14,200 nucleotides of DNA from an uncultured Eisenbergiella sp. (GCA_947626725.1 CANQTI010000028.1:1-14200), one strand, 5' to 3'; shown: positions 6,906 to 14,163, counted from the first letter of the stretch. Translations and numbers: made by a program. The notes: generated from the letters alone by a model not told the origin.

Positions 6906-7424
6906 TCACCTGCGCATCAGGATCCAGACTGCGATGAGATGCAGTGCTGCGATCAGTTCCTTCTTCATTCGGGCCACACGGGCCTTAAAGCATGACACAC
7001 TGATTCCGAGTTTTTGTGCCATTTCCGCCGACGTATAACCATACATATAATAACATTTTAAAATGTTCAGATTTTCTTCCCGCAAAACGCTTTCGGCGGA
7101 GGAATAAAAATCTACCATATTGAAAATGTCATCCACATTTCCCCGCAGAATATCCCGGGAAATCTGCGTCAGAGAATCCTCTTCCTCCGGCACAATGCGC
7201 CGCTGACGGCTATACCACTTGCATATGTTGAATTTGGCCACATTCATCATATAGCCCATTATATTCGGATGATCGACCAGCTCATCCCATTTCCGGAAAA
7301 CCAGCAGGAAAACCTCCTGTGTCATATCTTCCGCAACCGCCTCGTTCTGAACACATCGTCTGATATAACTAAAAACGCGGTCATAATTCTGCTTGTACAC
7401 ATCCAAATAGTCATTTCTCAACAC
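6906..7424 (-). CDS. ECF-type RNA polymerase sigma factor
   Basis: Alternative sigma factor of the extracytoplasmic-function class, which directs RNA polymerase to a small regulon when released from its anti-sigma partner. The 172 residues include region 2 (about 10-75; AEDMTQEVF at 31-39, then GYMMNVAKFNICKWYSRQRR) and region 4 (about 115-157; YTSAEMAQKLGISVSCFKARVARMKKEL, the helix-turn-helix that reads -35). Regions 1 and 3 are absent, as expected. The start is GTG at 7424, with GGAGG seven bases upstream. The stop lies 38 bp before the anti-sigma ATG. The last 13 residues are oddly hydrophobic (LIAALHLIAVWIL). An inverted repeat sits just upstream of the gene. Confidence 0.92.
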   Translation of the reverse strand: MLRNDYLDVYKQNYDRVFSYIRRCVQNEAVAEDMTQEVFLLVFRKWDELVDHPNIMGYMMNVAKFNICKWYSRQRRIVPEEEDSLTQISRDILRGNVDDIFNMVDFYSSAESVLREENLNILKCYYMYGYTSAEMAQKLGISVSCFKARVARMKKELIAALHLIAVWILMRR

Positions 7425-7446
7425 GGTGACACCTCCACAATAGAAT

Positions 7447-7478
7447 CTGTAATTTCATAATACTTACATTACAGTTCC
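7447..7478 (-). promoter_or_regulatory. Inverted repeat and promoter region of the sigma/anti-sigma operon
   Basis: CTGTAAT (7447-7453) and ATTACAG (7468-7474) form a perfect 7-bp inverted repeat with 14 bases between. The interval contains a minus-strand TATTAT (7462-7457) that could be a -10. A GGAAC (7478-7474), as in many ECF -35 elements, abuts the repeat. A third ATTACAG lies at 7521-7527. This could be an operator, an autoregulated ECF promoter, or both; the role is inferred. Confidence 0.45.
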
Positions 7479-7553
7479 ATTAAGAGTAATTCATTCTTTC
7501 CTTTTTCGAGTCAGAAAGAAATTACAGGTGTCTCTTTGTCCCGTCACCCCGGA

Positions 7554-7581
7554 AAAATGAGCGCTTAGCAAAACGCATTTT
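7554..7581 (-). terminator. Possible weak terminator downstream of pepD
   Basis: On the minus strand AAAATGCG pairs with CGC-CATTTT (one bulged base) around a 10-base loop. The only thymines are those closing the stem. It is the sole terminator candidate in the 250-bp gap between pepD and the sigma gene, where I see no further gene. Confidence 0.3.
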
Positions 7582-7674
7582 CTGTCACAGCCGGTCAGCC
7601 GTCTCAAAACCAGGTACGCGCATCCTATGCAAAATGGAAAGCACATATATCATTTATTCGTTTCAAGCCCAAAA

Positions 7675-9123
7675 TCAACCTTTCCGTTCCAGCAAAGCGA
7701 GCAGGAACTCCCAGACACGTTCTACCGACGGGATGCTCAGCCGTTCTTCCGTCGTATGGATATCGCGCATATCCGGTCCGATGGAAACACAGTCCAGGCC
7801 GGGCAGCTTGGCGGAAAGCAAGCCGCACTCCACCCCTGCGTGGATCGCTTCCACCTTCGGTTCTGCGCGGTATAATTCCCGATAGATCTTTGTCATCTTT
7901 TCGCGCATCGGGGAATCCTGCCGATATTCCCAGGCAGGATAATCGCCGCTCACCCGGTATGTGCCGCCGCAAATTCCGATCAATGCTTTTACCTTTTCCA
8001 AAAGCAATTCTTTTTCGCTGCTGACCGAACTCCTGACCGAAATATTCAGGCACAGGCCCTCCGCCGCCGTTTCCAAAATGCCGAGATTCAAAGAAGTCTG
8101 CACCAGTCCCGGAATATCAGCGCTCATGGCCTGCACCCCATTCGGCAGTGCAAGGAGCAAAAAAGCCACCTTTTCGCTGTCTTCTTCTGTGACCGCCTCA
8201 AAGCGTCCTGCTTCTCTTTCCTGAACGGTCAGCGAAAACCCGGGATCCTTTACCGTGAGTTCCTTTTTTACCGTTTCCGAAAAAACGCGAATCACTTCTT
8301 CCAGGCGCGGCACGCGATGCGGCTCCACAAAAAGCGTAAGCTTCGCTTCTCTGGGAATCGCGTTGTCCGCCAGCCCGCCGGTCATACCGATCAGCCTTGC
8401 GCCAGCTTCCTTACGGCATTCATAAAATAGCCTGCCCGCCAGACAGTTGGCATTTCCCCTCTCCTTATGAATCTCTTCTCCGGAATGTCCTCCCTGCAGT
8501 CCTGCCAGTTGAATCGTATACGCAATTCCTTCCGCGGCTTTTCTCTCCAGCGGCAGACAGCACGTAATCCGCGCTCCGCCCGCACAGCTCGTGAGAAAAA
8601 TTCCTTCCTTTTCAGAATCCAGATTCAGCATGCGCCGTCCCTGACAGATTCCCGGATCGATAGCCGCCGCTCCGATCATCCCAGTCTCCTCATCCACCGT
8701 GATGAGCGCTTCAAGTCTGGGATGGGGGATCCGGTCAGAATCCAACAGCGCCAGCATATAAGCTACCGCAATGCCGTCATCTCCGCCAAGGCTGGTCCCT
8801 TCTGCATACAGCCAGTCTCCATCGATCGCCAGATCCAACCCTTCTGTGCGCATATCCTTTTCACAGCCCGGCTTCTTCACGGCTACCATATCCATATGCC
8901 CCTGCAGCAGCAGCGGCTCTTCTTCCTCATACCCAGCCGCGGCATCTTTTATGATGATAACATTTTTTACCGAATCCTGAACACAGATCAAGCCTCTCTC
9001 TTTGGCAAAAGCGGCCAGATAATCGCTGATTGCGTCGATGTTCCCGGAGCCGTGGGGGATCCGGCAAATTTCCTCAAAAAAGTGAAACACGGCGTTTGCA
9101 GACGAGTTTTTCAGACGTTCCAT
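7675..9123 (-). CDS. pepD: Aminoacyl-histidine dipeptidase (peptidase family M20C)
   Basis: Cytoplasmic zinc dipeptidase that cleaves Xaa-His and other dipeptides. Counting from an upstream in-frame ATG at 9132 (485 residues, family-typical), it shows LLLQGHMDMV (His79 ligand, Asp81), GTSLGGDDGIAVAY (bridging Asp118), TVDEETGM (catalytic Glu148, ligand Glu149), NLDSEKEG (Asp172) and IHAGVECGLL near the C-terminus with the last histidine. FHFFEEICRIPHGSGN near the N-terminus is characteristic of PepD. Two ATGs are possible: AGGAG (9138-9134) leaves only one base before 9132 but ten before 9123, so I chose 9123 (482 residues). The gene follows the terminator of the small membrane peptide gene, so it needs its own promoter, which I could not identify. 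Confidence 0.93.
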   Translation of the reverse strand: MERLKNSSANAVFHFFEEICRIPHGSGNIDAISDYLAAFAKERGLICVQDSVKNVIIIKDAAAGYEEEEPLLLQGHMDMVAVKKPGCEKDMRTEGLDLAIDGDWLYAEGTSLGGDDGIAVAYMLALLDSDRIPHPRLEALITVDEETGMIGAAAIDPGICQGRRMLNLDSEKEGIFLTSCAGGARITCCLPLERKAAEGIAYTIQLAGLQGGHSGEEIHKERGNANCLAGRLFYECRKEAGARLIGMTGGLADNAIPREAKLTLFVEPHRVPRLEEVIRVFSETVKKELTVKDPGFSLTVQEREAGRFEAVTEEDSEKVAFLLLALPNGVQAMSADIPGLVQTSLNLGILETAAEGLCLNISVRSSVSSEKELLLEKVKALIGICGGTYRVSGDYPAWEYRQDSPMREKMTKIYRELYRAEPKVEAIHAGVECGLLSAKLPGLDCVSIGPDMRDIHTTEERLSIPSVERVWEFLLALLERKG

Positions 9124-9205
9124 CTCTTCCATTCTCCTTTTCCGCCGGACCTAATGTCTGCCTTTTCTGACAGGACTGCCCCGGCGCAGCCCATTTCATC
9201 CTGAT

Positions 9206-9236
9206 AAAAAACGGCCCGATAGCGCCTATCAGACCG
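9206..9236 (-). terminator. Rho-independent terminator of the small membrane peptide gene
   Basis: On the minus strand CGGTCTGATAG pairs with CTATCGGGCCG (11 bp, two G-T pairs) around a GCG loop, followed by TTTTTT. It begins 12 bp after the stop codon at 9249. Confidence 0.9.
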
Positions 9237-9248
9237 TCCATCACCAGT

Positions 9249-9362
9249 TTAAGCCTCTTCTTCCTCTGTTTCTGCGGCAACTGCCGCAGCAACCGAGGCC
9301 ACCACTGCCGTCACAACGGCAAAAATGATCACAAGCAGGCCTCCCGCCAACACAATAAACAT
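9249..9362 (-). CDS. 37-residue single-helix membrane peptide, unknown function
   Basis: Small gene starting MFIVLAGGLLVIIFAVVTAV and ending AAETEEEEA. Residues 2-29 form one continuous hydrophobic, alanine/valine-rich membrane helix with no charge, followed by an acidic tail of five glutamates. It has all the marks of a real gene. GGAGG (9374-9370) stands seven bases before the ATG. A promoter-like TTGTCC-17-TAGACT lies about 50 bp further upstream. A strong terminator begins 12 bp after the TAA. I do not recognise the family. The acidic end could be cytoplasmic or external, since no basic residue fixes the topology. It may be a small membrane-protein regulator, a toxin-like peptide or an envelope component; none is shown. 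Confidence 0.72.
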   Translation of the reverse strand: MFIVLAGGLLVIIFAVVTAVVASVAAAVAAETEEEEA

Positions 9363-9412
9363 GTGACTTCCTCCATACACAAAACACACTGCCCGTCATA
9401 CTGCACGGTTTC

Positions 9413-9441
9413 AGTCTATCACAGAAACGCATTTCGGACAA
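9413..9441 (-). promoter_or_regulatory. Candidate promoter of the small membrane peptide gene
   Basis: Minus-strand TTGTCC (9441-9436), 17-bp spacer, then TAGACT (9418-9413) preceded by TGA, which makes an extended -10. It predicts a leader of about 45 nt. Confidence 0.5.
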
Positions 9442-9460
9442 CCCATATTTTCCGACGCGG

Positions 9461-9509
9461 ACAAGAAAGGCTGCGGCTATCCAATCCCCCGCCATGGGGC
9501 CGCGCCTTT
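9461..9509 (-). terminator. Probable terminator of tgt
   Basis: On the minus strand AAAGGCGCGGC pairs with GCCGC-GCCTTT (11 bp with one bulged A) around a 21-base loop, followed by CTTG. The U-tract is short but the stem is strong, and it lies about 50 bp after the tgt stop. Confidence 0.45.
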
Positions 9510-9557
9510 TACATCCGGCTTCCGCTGCCATATGGCATTCTCCCGGAACGATCCTGT

Positions 9558-10688
9558 TCACAGCATCCGCATTCCCTCAAGCTTCCGCTTTTTGTAGGCC
9601 GCAAAACTTCCCTGTTCGAGAGCCTCCCGGATCTCCGTCATCATCGTATTGTAAAAATACAGGTTGTGCAGCACGCACAAACGCATCCCCAGCATCTCTT
9701 TCGCCTTCAAAAGGTGGCGGATATAGGCCCTGGAATATCGCCTGCAGGCCGGGCAGGGACAGCCCGGCTCGATGGGACGCTCGTCCAGCTCATATTTGGC
9801 GTTGAACAGATTGATCTTCCCGAAATTCGTATACAAATGCCCGTGCCGTCCGTTCCGGGTAGGATACACACAGTCAAAAAAGTCTACGCCTCTCTCCACT
9901 GCCTCCAGAATATTGGCCGGCGTTCCGACTCCCATCAGATAAGTGGGTTTGTCCTGCGGCAGATATGGCACCGTCTCATCCAGCACATGATACATTTCCT
10001 CATGAGTTTCTCCCACCGCCAGACCGCCGATCGCATATCCATCCAGCTCCAGTTCCGAGATCCGCTTCGCATGATCGATCCGCACATCGATATAAACCGC
10101 ACCCTGATTGATGCCAAACAGCAGCTGCTGCCGGTTGACGGTATCCTCCAGCCCGTTGAGCCGGTCCATCTCCCGCTTGCACCGCTCCAGCCAGCGTGCG
10201 GTACGCGCTGCGGAAGCAGTCACATAACCTTTCTCCGCTTTGGCGGGTGCACATTCGTCAAAGGCCATGGCGATGGTGGAACCCAGATTGGACTGGATCC
10301 GCATACTTTCCTCCGGCCCCATGAAAATCTTATGGCCGTCGATATGACAGCGAAAGGTCACCCCCTCTTCCTTGATTCTGCGCAGTTCAGCCAGAGAAAA
10401 CACCTGGAATCCGCCGGAATCCGTCAGGATCGGCCGGTTCCAGGACATAAACTTGTGAAGGCCTCCGAACTGACGGATCTTTTCATCCCCAGGACGGACA
10501 TGCAGATGATACGTATTGGACAGCACCACCTGCGTCCCGATCTGTTCCAAATCCTCCGTGGAGACCGCCCCTTTAATGGCGCCCACCGTTCCCACATTCA
10601 TAAAAACCGGTGTCTGTATCGTGCCATGAACCGTTTCCATCACAGCCCGCTTCGCCCTTCCTTCCCGGGCGATGATCTCATATTTCAT
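9558..10688 (-). CDS. tgt: tRNA-guanine transglycosylase
   Basis: Exchanges guanine-34 of GUN-anticodon tRNAs (Asp, Asn, His, Tyr) for the queuosine precursor PreQ1 or a related base. The 376 residues match the bacterial enzyme. TDSGGFQVFSL contains Asp90, the general acid/base. FDCVYPTRNGRHG contains Asp272, the nucleophile. The zinc site is C310, C312 and C315 in CPCPAC with His341 in VLHNLYFYN. FGINQGAVY (191-199) corresponds to the usual FGIVQGG loop. AAAGGAAG precedes the ATG. No queA or other queuosine gene is next to it here, so the source of the incoming base cannot be told from this window. It lies 96 bp after the acyltransferase gene, with no terminator between that I could see. Confidence 0.97.
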   Translation of the reverse strand: MKYEIIAREGRAKRAVMETVHGTIQTPVFMNVGTVGAIKGAVSTEDLEQIGTQVVLSNTYHLHVRPGDEKIRQFGGLHKFMSWNRPILTDSGGFQVFSLAELRRIKEEGVTFRCHIDGHKIFMGPEESMRIQSNLGSTIAMAFDECAPAKAEKGYVTASAARTARWLERCKREMDRLNGLEDTVNRQQLLFGINQGAVYIDVRIDHAKRISELELDGYAIGGLAVGETHEEMYHVLDETVPYLPQDKPTYLMGVGTPANILEAVERGVDFFDCVYPTRNGRHGHLYTNFGKINLFNAKYELDERPIEPGCPCPACRRYSRAYIRHLLKAKEMLGMRLCVLHNLYFYNTMMTEIREALEQGSFAAYKKRKLEGMRML

Positions 10689-10784
10689 CCTGACTTCCTT
10701 TCCGTATCCGTCCGTTTTCCAAACACCGCTCCCACTTTTATCTCACAGGCTTCGCGGGTATCCGCCTGAAAACGCTGGGGTCCT

Positions 10785-11900
10785 TCACCCTCTCCATAAT
10801 CCCCGCAGCTTTTCATCCAGTCCGTCAAACACACCTTTCAGCTTCCCGCTGCCATTTATCGGCGCAAACAGTCTTTGACGCAGCAGTTCGATCAGCGTAC
10901 AGGTGACGTATACCGCCGCAATCACCCCGACACAGGCCGGAAGCAGATACCATTTATCCAGCCAGTCCACGCCGTTGATTTTCGTCCAGAGCATCTCCCG
11001 GATATAATAGTGGTCATGGATCAGATAGACGCCGAAAGCGGCCCCGCCCACTTTCACGATTCCCTTCGCCGCCCGTCCCGGCCGAATATCCAGATTCAGA
11101 AAGGCCACAAACAGGAGAAAAGCCGCCAGGCTCACCAGAATCGAATCATAAGAATAAAACACGCTGTAGCCCCACATTAAATCATCCAAAATGCTGATTT
11201 TTCCCAACGGAGTTTTCAGCAGCGCCTCGATCAGGAAACGGCTTGCGGGAATGAGCAGCAGCGCCCCCAGCGCCAGCAGCAGCTTTCTGCCAAAACGCCC
11301 GTCCGGCTGATAGTACAGTTTCAGATACGCTCCGAACAGGTAGGCCACCAGGAACCAACTGATGCTCACGCCGCCCGCCGTATTCAGGGCCGAAGAAAAA
11401 TAGATGAGATTAGGCCAGACCGCCACCAACACAAACCCCAACGCCATGGCGCATTCCAACTGCCGTTTCGTCAGCGCCCGAATGAGCTTATTCATCAGCG
11501 GCGCAAACAAATACATCCCCACATACATGGAAATGAACCAGTAAAAGTCCGAGGAAATGGGGAGCAGCGAATAGACCATGATCTTCAGTTCCTTCTGCGC
11601 ACCTCCAAACAGCCAAAACAACGCCGTAATCCCAAATGCATAAAAAAACACCTGACCGCCCAGCTTCGCCAGCTTCCAGGAAGAAAACCGGGAATCAATC
11701 AGGAAATACCCGCTGATCAGAATGTAGATCGTGATGCAGGAAAAGGAGACGCCAAAAAGCGTCCAGACCAGATAATAGGATGCGCTCCCCTGCTTCGCAA
11801 AGGTGATCAGATTCCCGTGATTGACCAGATGCATGGTCACCACCATCAGCATGCAGATGATGCGCAGAAGCTCCAGATTCGCCTGTCTCGCCTTTTTCAT
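10785..11900 (-). CDS. Acyltransferase 3 family integral membrane protein
   Basis: Predicted multi-pass membrane enzyme that transfers acetyl or another acyl group to a cell-surface or exported sugar; the acceptor is unknown. From the ATG at 11900 it has 371 residues and starts MKKARQANLELLRIICMLMVV, the usual family opening. The conserved histidine follows in VVTMHLVNHG (His24). About ten hydrophobic segments follow, including YILISGYFLID, FYWFISMYVGMYLFAPLMNKL and AAFGVYLIHDHYYI, the last of which is family-typical near the end. The frame remains open to 11969, but the promoter at 11941-11969 would then be inside the gene, so the ATG at 11900 with AAAGGCGG upstream is preferred. It is divergent from aroC, and the two promoters overlap. 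Confidence 0.88.
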   Translation of the reverse strand: MKKARQANLELLRIICMLMVVTMHLVNHGNLITFAKQGSASYYLVWTLFGVSFSCITIYILISGYFLIDSRFSSWKLAKLGGQVFFYAFGITALFWLFGGAQKELKIMVYSLLPISSDFYWFISMYVGMYLFAPLMNKLIRALTKRQLECAMALGFVLVAVWPNLIYFSSALNTAGGVSISWFLVAYLFGAYLKLYYQPDGRFGRKLLLALGALLLIPASRFLIEALLKTPLGKISILDDLMWGYSVFYSYDSILVSLAAFLLFVAFLNLDIRPGRAAKGIVKVGGAAFGVYLIHDHYYIREMLWTKINGVDWLDKWYLLPACVGVIAAVYVTCTLIELLRQRLFAPINGSGKLKGVFDGLDEKLRGLWRG

Positions 11901-11940
11901 CCCGATCCGCCTTTCCCATCCATCCGTTTGCAACACTGCC

Positions 11941-11969
11941 AGTATAACAGATTCCCTTGAATTCGTCAA
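11941..11969 (-). promoter_or_regulatory. Promoter of the acyltransferase gene
   Basis: Minus-strand TTGACG (11969-11964), 17 bp, then TATACT (11946-11941), giving a leader of about 35 nt. It overlaps the oppositely directed aroC promoter. Confidence 0.75.
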
Positions 11970-11985
11970 AAAAATATTATATACT
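11957..11985 (+). promoter_or_regulatory. Promoter of aroC
   Basis: Plus-strand TTGAAT (11957-11962), 17 bp, then TATACT (11980-11985). Its -35 lies within the spacer of the opposing promoter, whose -35 in turn lies in this spacer. Predicted initiation near 11992 leaves a leader of about 127 nt. Confidence 0.7.
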
Positions 11986-12037
11986 GATGCCAGTTGACAG
12001 ATCAGGAATCAGGGATTTTTGTTTCTGGAGGAAACGC

Positions 12038-12113
12038 CCCGGCGCATACGCCGCCCGATGCCGGGCCCGTATCGTACGCGCCCCGGCCCCCAAAGGAACG
12101 GTCCCGGAGGGAG
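12038..12113 (+). promoter_or_regulatory. GC-rich structured aroC leader
   Basis: A hairpin CGGCG-CATA-CGCCG lies at 12040-12053. GCCGGG (12060-12065) can pair either with CCCGGC at 12038-12043 or with CCCGGC at 12082-12087, so these stems exclude one another. CCGG at 12104-12107 touches the ribosome site GGAGGGAG (12106-12113). It matches no riboswitch I recognise, and GC-rich sequence forms such pairs by chance. Confidence 0.35.
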
Positions 12114-12118
12114 AATCT

Positions 12119-13225
12119 ATGGCAGGCTCATGCTTCGGTAAGTATTTCACAGTGACCACATGGGGAGAATCCCACGGCAAGGCGCTGGGCGCGGTGATAG
12201 ACGGCTGTCCCGCCGGCCTTTCCCTGTGCGAGGCCGATATCCAGACATATCTGGACAGGCGCAAACCCGGTGCCAACCGGTTTTCCACCCCTCGCAAGGA
12301 GGCAGATGCGGTACAGATTCTGTCCGGCATTTTTGAGGGCAGGACCACCGGCACGCCCATTTCCCTGTTGATTCCCAATACCTCCCAGCGCTCTTCGGAC
12401 TATTCGGAAATCGCCTCCTATTACAGGCCGGGGCACGCGGATTACACCTATGACGCCAAATACGGCTTTCGGGATTACCGAGGCGGCGGCCGTTCCTCCG
12501 GTCGGGAAACCGCCGGCCGTGTGGCCGCCGGCGCCATCGCTTCCAAAGTGCTGAAGGAACTGGGGATAGAGCTCTGTGCTTACACGAAGACCATCGGCCC
12601 TGTCGGCGCCGATCTTTCCCATTTTGACAAAGACACCATCCGCGAAACGCCCACTGCCATGCCGGACCGTATCGCCAGCGAAGCGGCGGAACACTACCTT
12701 TCCGAGTGCATGGCCCGGAAGGATTCCGCGGGAGGCATCATCGAATGCCGAATCACGGGCGTACCCGCGGGCATCGGGGAACCTGTTTTCGATAAGCTGG
12801 ACGCCCGTTTGGCCGCCGCCGTCATGTCCATCGGCGCAATAAAAGCGGTGGAGATCGGAGACGGGATTTCCGTATCCGCTTCCACCGGTTCCAAAAACAA
12901 CGACTCTTTTTATGCCGACGAGACCGGCATCCATAAAAGCACCAATCACGCGGGCGGCATTCTCGGCGGTATCAGCGACGGGGACACCATCCTGCTGCGG
13001 GCCCACGTCAAACCTACCCCTTCCATCTTTCAGGAGCAGGAAACCGTGGACACGAACGGCGAAAACCGTTCCGTCCAGATCAAAGGCAGACACGATCCGG
13101 TCATCGTTCCCCGGGCCGTCGTGGTGGTGGAATGCATGGCCGCCCTGGCTCTTCTGGATCTGGTTATGGCCAACACCACAGCCCGCATGGACCGGCTCGC
13201 CGCGTTTTATCGGGACCTCCTGTAA
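12119..13225 (+). CDS. aroC: Chorismate synthase
   Basis: Last enzyme of the shikimate pathway: converts EPSP to chorismate using reduced FMN, feeding aromatic amino acid and folate synthesis. The 368 residues are typical. GESHGKALG near the N-terminus holds a conserved histidine (His19). RPGHADYTYDAKYG (103-116) and the RGGGRSSGRET motif (121-131) bind FMN and phosphate; GRHDPVIVPRAVVVVE is the C-terminal signature. The frame is open 54 codons further upstream, but the chosen ATG has GGAGGGAG five bases before it and gives the standard N-terminus. The predicted transcription start also excludes the longer form. It is the only plus-strand gene here and stands apart from other aro genes. Confidence 0.97.
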   Translation: MAGSCFGKYFTVTTWGESHGKALGAVIDGCPAGLSLCEADIQTYLDRRKPGANRFSTPRKEADAVQILSGIFEGRTTGTPISLLIPNTSQRSSDYSEIASYYRPGHADYTYDAKYGFRDYRGGGRSSGRETAGRVAAGAIASKVLKELGIELCAYTKTIGPVGADLSHFDKDTIRETPTAMPDRIASEAAEHYLSECMARKDSAGGIIECRITGVPAGIGEPVFDKLDARLAAAVMSIGAIKAVEIGDGISVSASTGSKNNDSFYADETGIHKSTNHAGGILGGISDGDTILLRAHVKPTPSIFQEQETVDTNGENRSVQIKGRHDPVIVPRAVVVVECMAALALLDLVMANTTARMDRLAAFYRDLL

Positions 13226-13235
13226 GGGGCACGGA

Positions 13236-13328
13236 CGTATCCGCACCCATAAGCGGCTTTCAGTCTGTGTCCCGAGCAGCACCGTGACCGTATCCGTGAA
13301 CGTATCGCACCCATAAGCGGCGCTCAGT
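13236..13328. repeat. Direct repeat pair between aroC and degV
   Basis: CGTATC(C)GCACCCATAAGCGG followed by a CTCAGT or TTCAGT end occurs at 13236-13264 and 13301-13328, 65 bp apart. The second copy covers the degV stop codon. A shorter CGTATCCG also occurs at 13289-13296. Copy one can form a small CCGC/GCGG hairpin, but no thymine run makes it a terminator. Confidence 0.7.
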
Positions 13329-14163
13329 AGGTGATGATGATCCCCTTCTCCTGGGCGTAAAAGCTGCACAGCCCCGCGCAGTGCACCACGCTGACCCGTG
13401 CGTTCGACCATCTGGCGCAGATGGAATCCCGCAGCCGTCCGGCCCCCTCCGGATTCATGCAATGGCTGATCATCACGGAACGGGTCCCGTCGAAGCCCGT
13501 CCTTTCCATCTCCTCCAGGATCCGGTTCAGCACCCTGCCTTCCCCTCTCGTCTTGTAAAAGAAATCGATCCTGCCGTCCGGGGTGCGCCGCCCCAGGACG
13601 CGCATATGCAGACGGTCCGCGATGAACCCGACCACCCGGTTCACGCGGCCGTTTTTCGCCAGATTCTCAAAGCTGGACAGCGCGAACATGATATGCCCCG
13701 CATCGTTGTAGGCCGTGATCGCCTCGCAGATCCTCTCAAAAGAAGCTCCCTCTCCGATCATCCGATTCGCCAGCACGGCGGCGTCCGCCAGGGCGCCGGA
13801 ATCGCTCAATGTGTCCAACACGAAGATCTTCTTTTCCGGACTCTCCTCCAGCACCATATCCCGGGCCGCCATGGCCGAATTATAGCTGCCGGACAGATTG
13901 CTGCTGATCGTGAGCGCGATCACGCAGTCCGCCTCCCGGTAATATGCGGCCCATTCCTCCGGACTGGGACAGGCGCTGGTGCTGACCCCCTTGTAGGCCG
14001 TCATGGCGCGGATCATATCCGGCACGTCCAGCGCGGGCAGGTCCACATATTCTCTCCCGTCGATGATGATCTTAAACGGCACGATCGCGAACTGCACCCC
14101 CGGCACGGTGCCCTCCAGCGTGCGGATCTCACAGGAACTGTCTGAAACAATCATCCACTTCAT
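13324..14163 (-). CDS. DegV family (FakB-like) fatty-acid-binding protein
   Basis: Cytoplasmic protein that binds one fatty acid molecule; FakB members present it to the kinase FakA to make acyl-phosphate, the same intermediate that PlsX makes. From the ATG at 14163 it has 279 residues. Family signatures are VSDSSCEI (6-13), STSACPSPEEW (61-71), LTISSNLSGSYNSA (84-97) and ENLAKNGRVNRV (166-177), with His234 in MISHCMN. AGGAGG lies ten bases before this ATG; a longer reading from 14190 would start before that ribosome site and is less likely. No fakA is visible. A TATGAT (14191-14186) may be its -10, with the -35 outside the window. It is convergent with aroC. Confidence 0.9.
   Translation of the reverse strand: MKWMIVSDSSCEIRTLEGTVPGVQFAIVPFKIIIDGREYVDLPALDVPDMIRAMTAYKGVSTSACPSPEEWAAYYREADCVIALTISSNLSGSYNSAMAARDMVLEESPEKKIFVLDTLSDSGALADAAVLANRMIGEGASFERICEAITAYNDAGHIMFALSSFENLAKNGRVNRVVGFIADRLHMRVLGRRTPDGRIDFFYKTRGEGRVLNRILEEMERTGFDGTRSVMISHCMNPEGAGRLRDSICARWSNARVSVVHCAGLCSFYAQEKGIIITY

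Noticed and set aside
9520..9545. Palindrome TGCCATATGGCA after tgt
   Set aside because: No thymine run and no promoter nearby; a short palindrome of this kind is expected by chance.
9363..10769. Long open plus-strand frame opposite tgt
   Set aside because: It is the antisense of a clear tgt gene, has no ribosome site and no recognisable protein features; GC-rich coding DNA often leaves the opposite frame open.
11957..12118. 54-residue N-terminal extension of AroC
   Set aside because: It begins at the promoter -35, lacks a ribosome site and is absent from the standard AroC N-terminus.
12128..13462. Long open minus-strand frame opposite aroC
   Set aside because: It is antisense to chorismate synthase and runs into the repeat and degV; its glycine/arginine-rich composition is that of a shadow frame.
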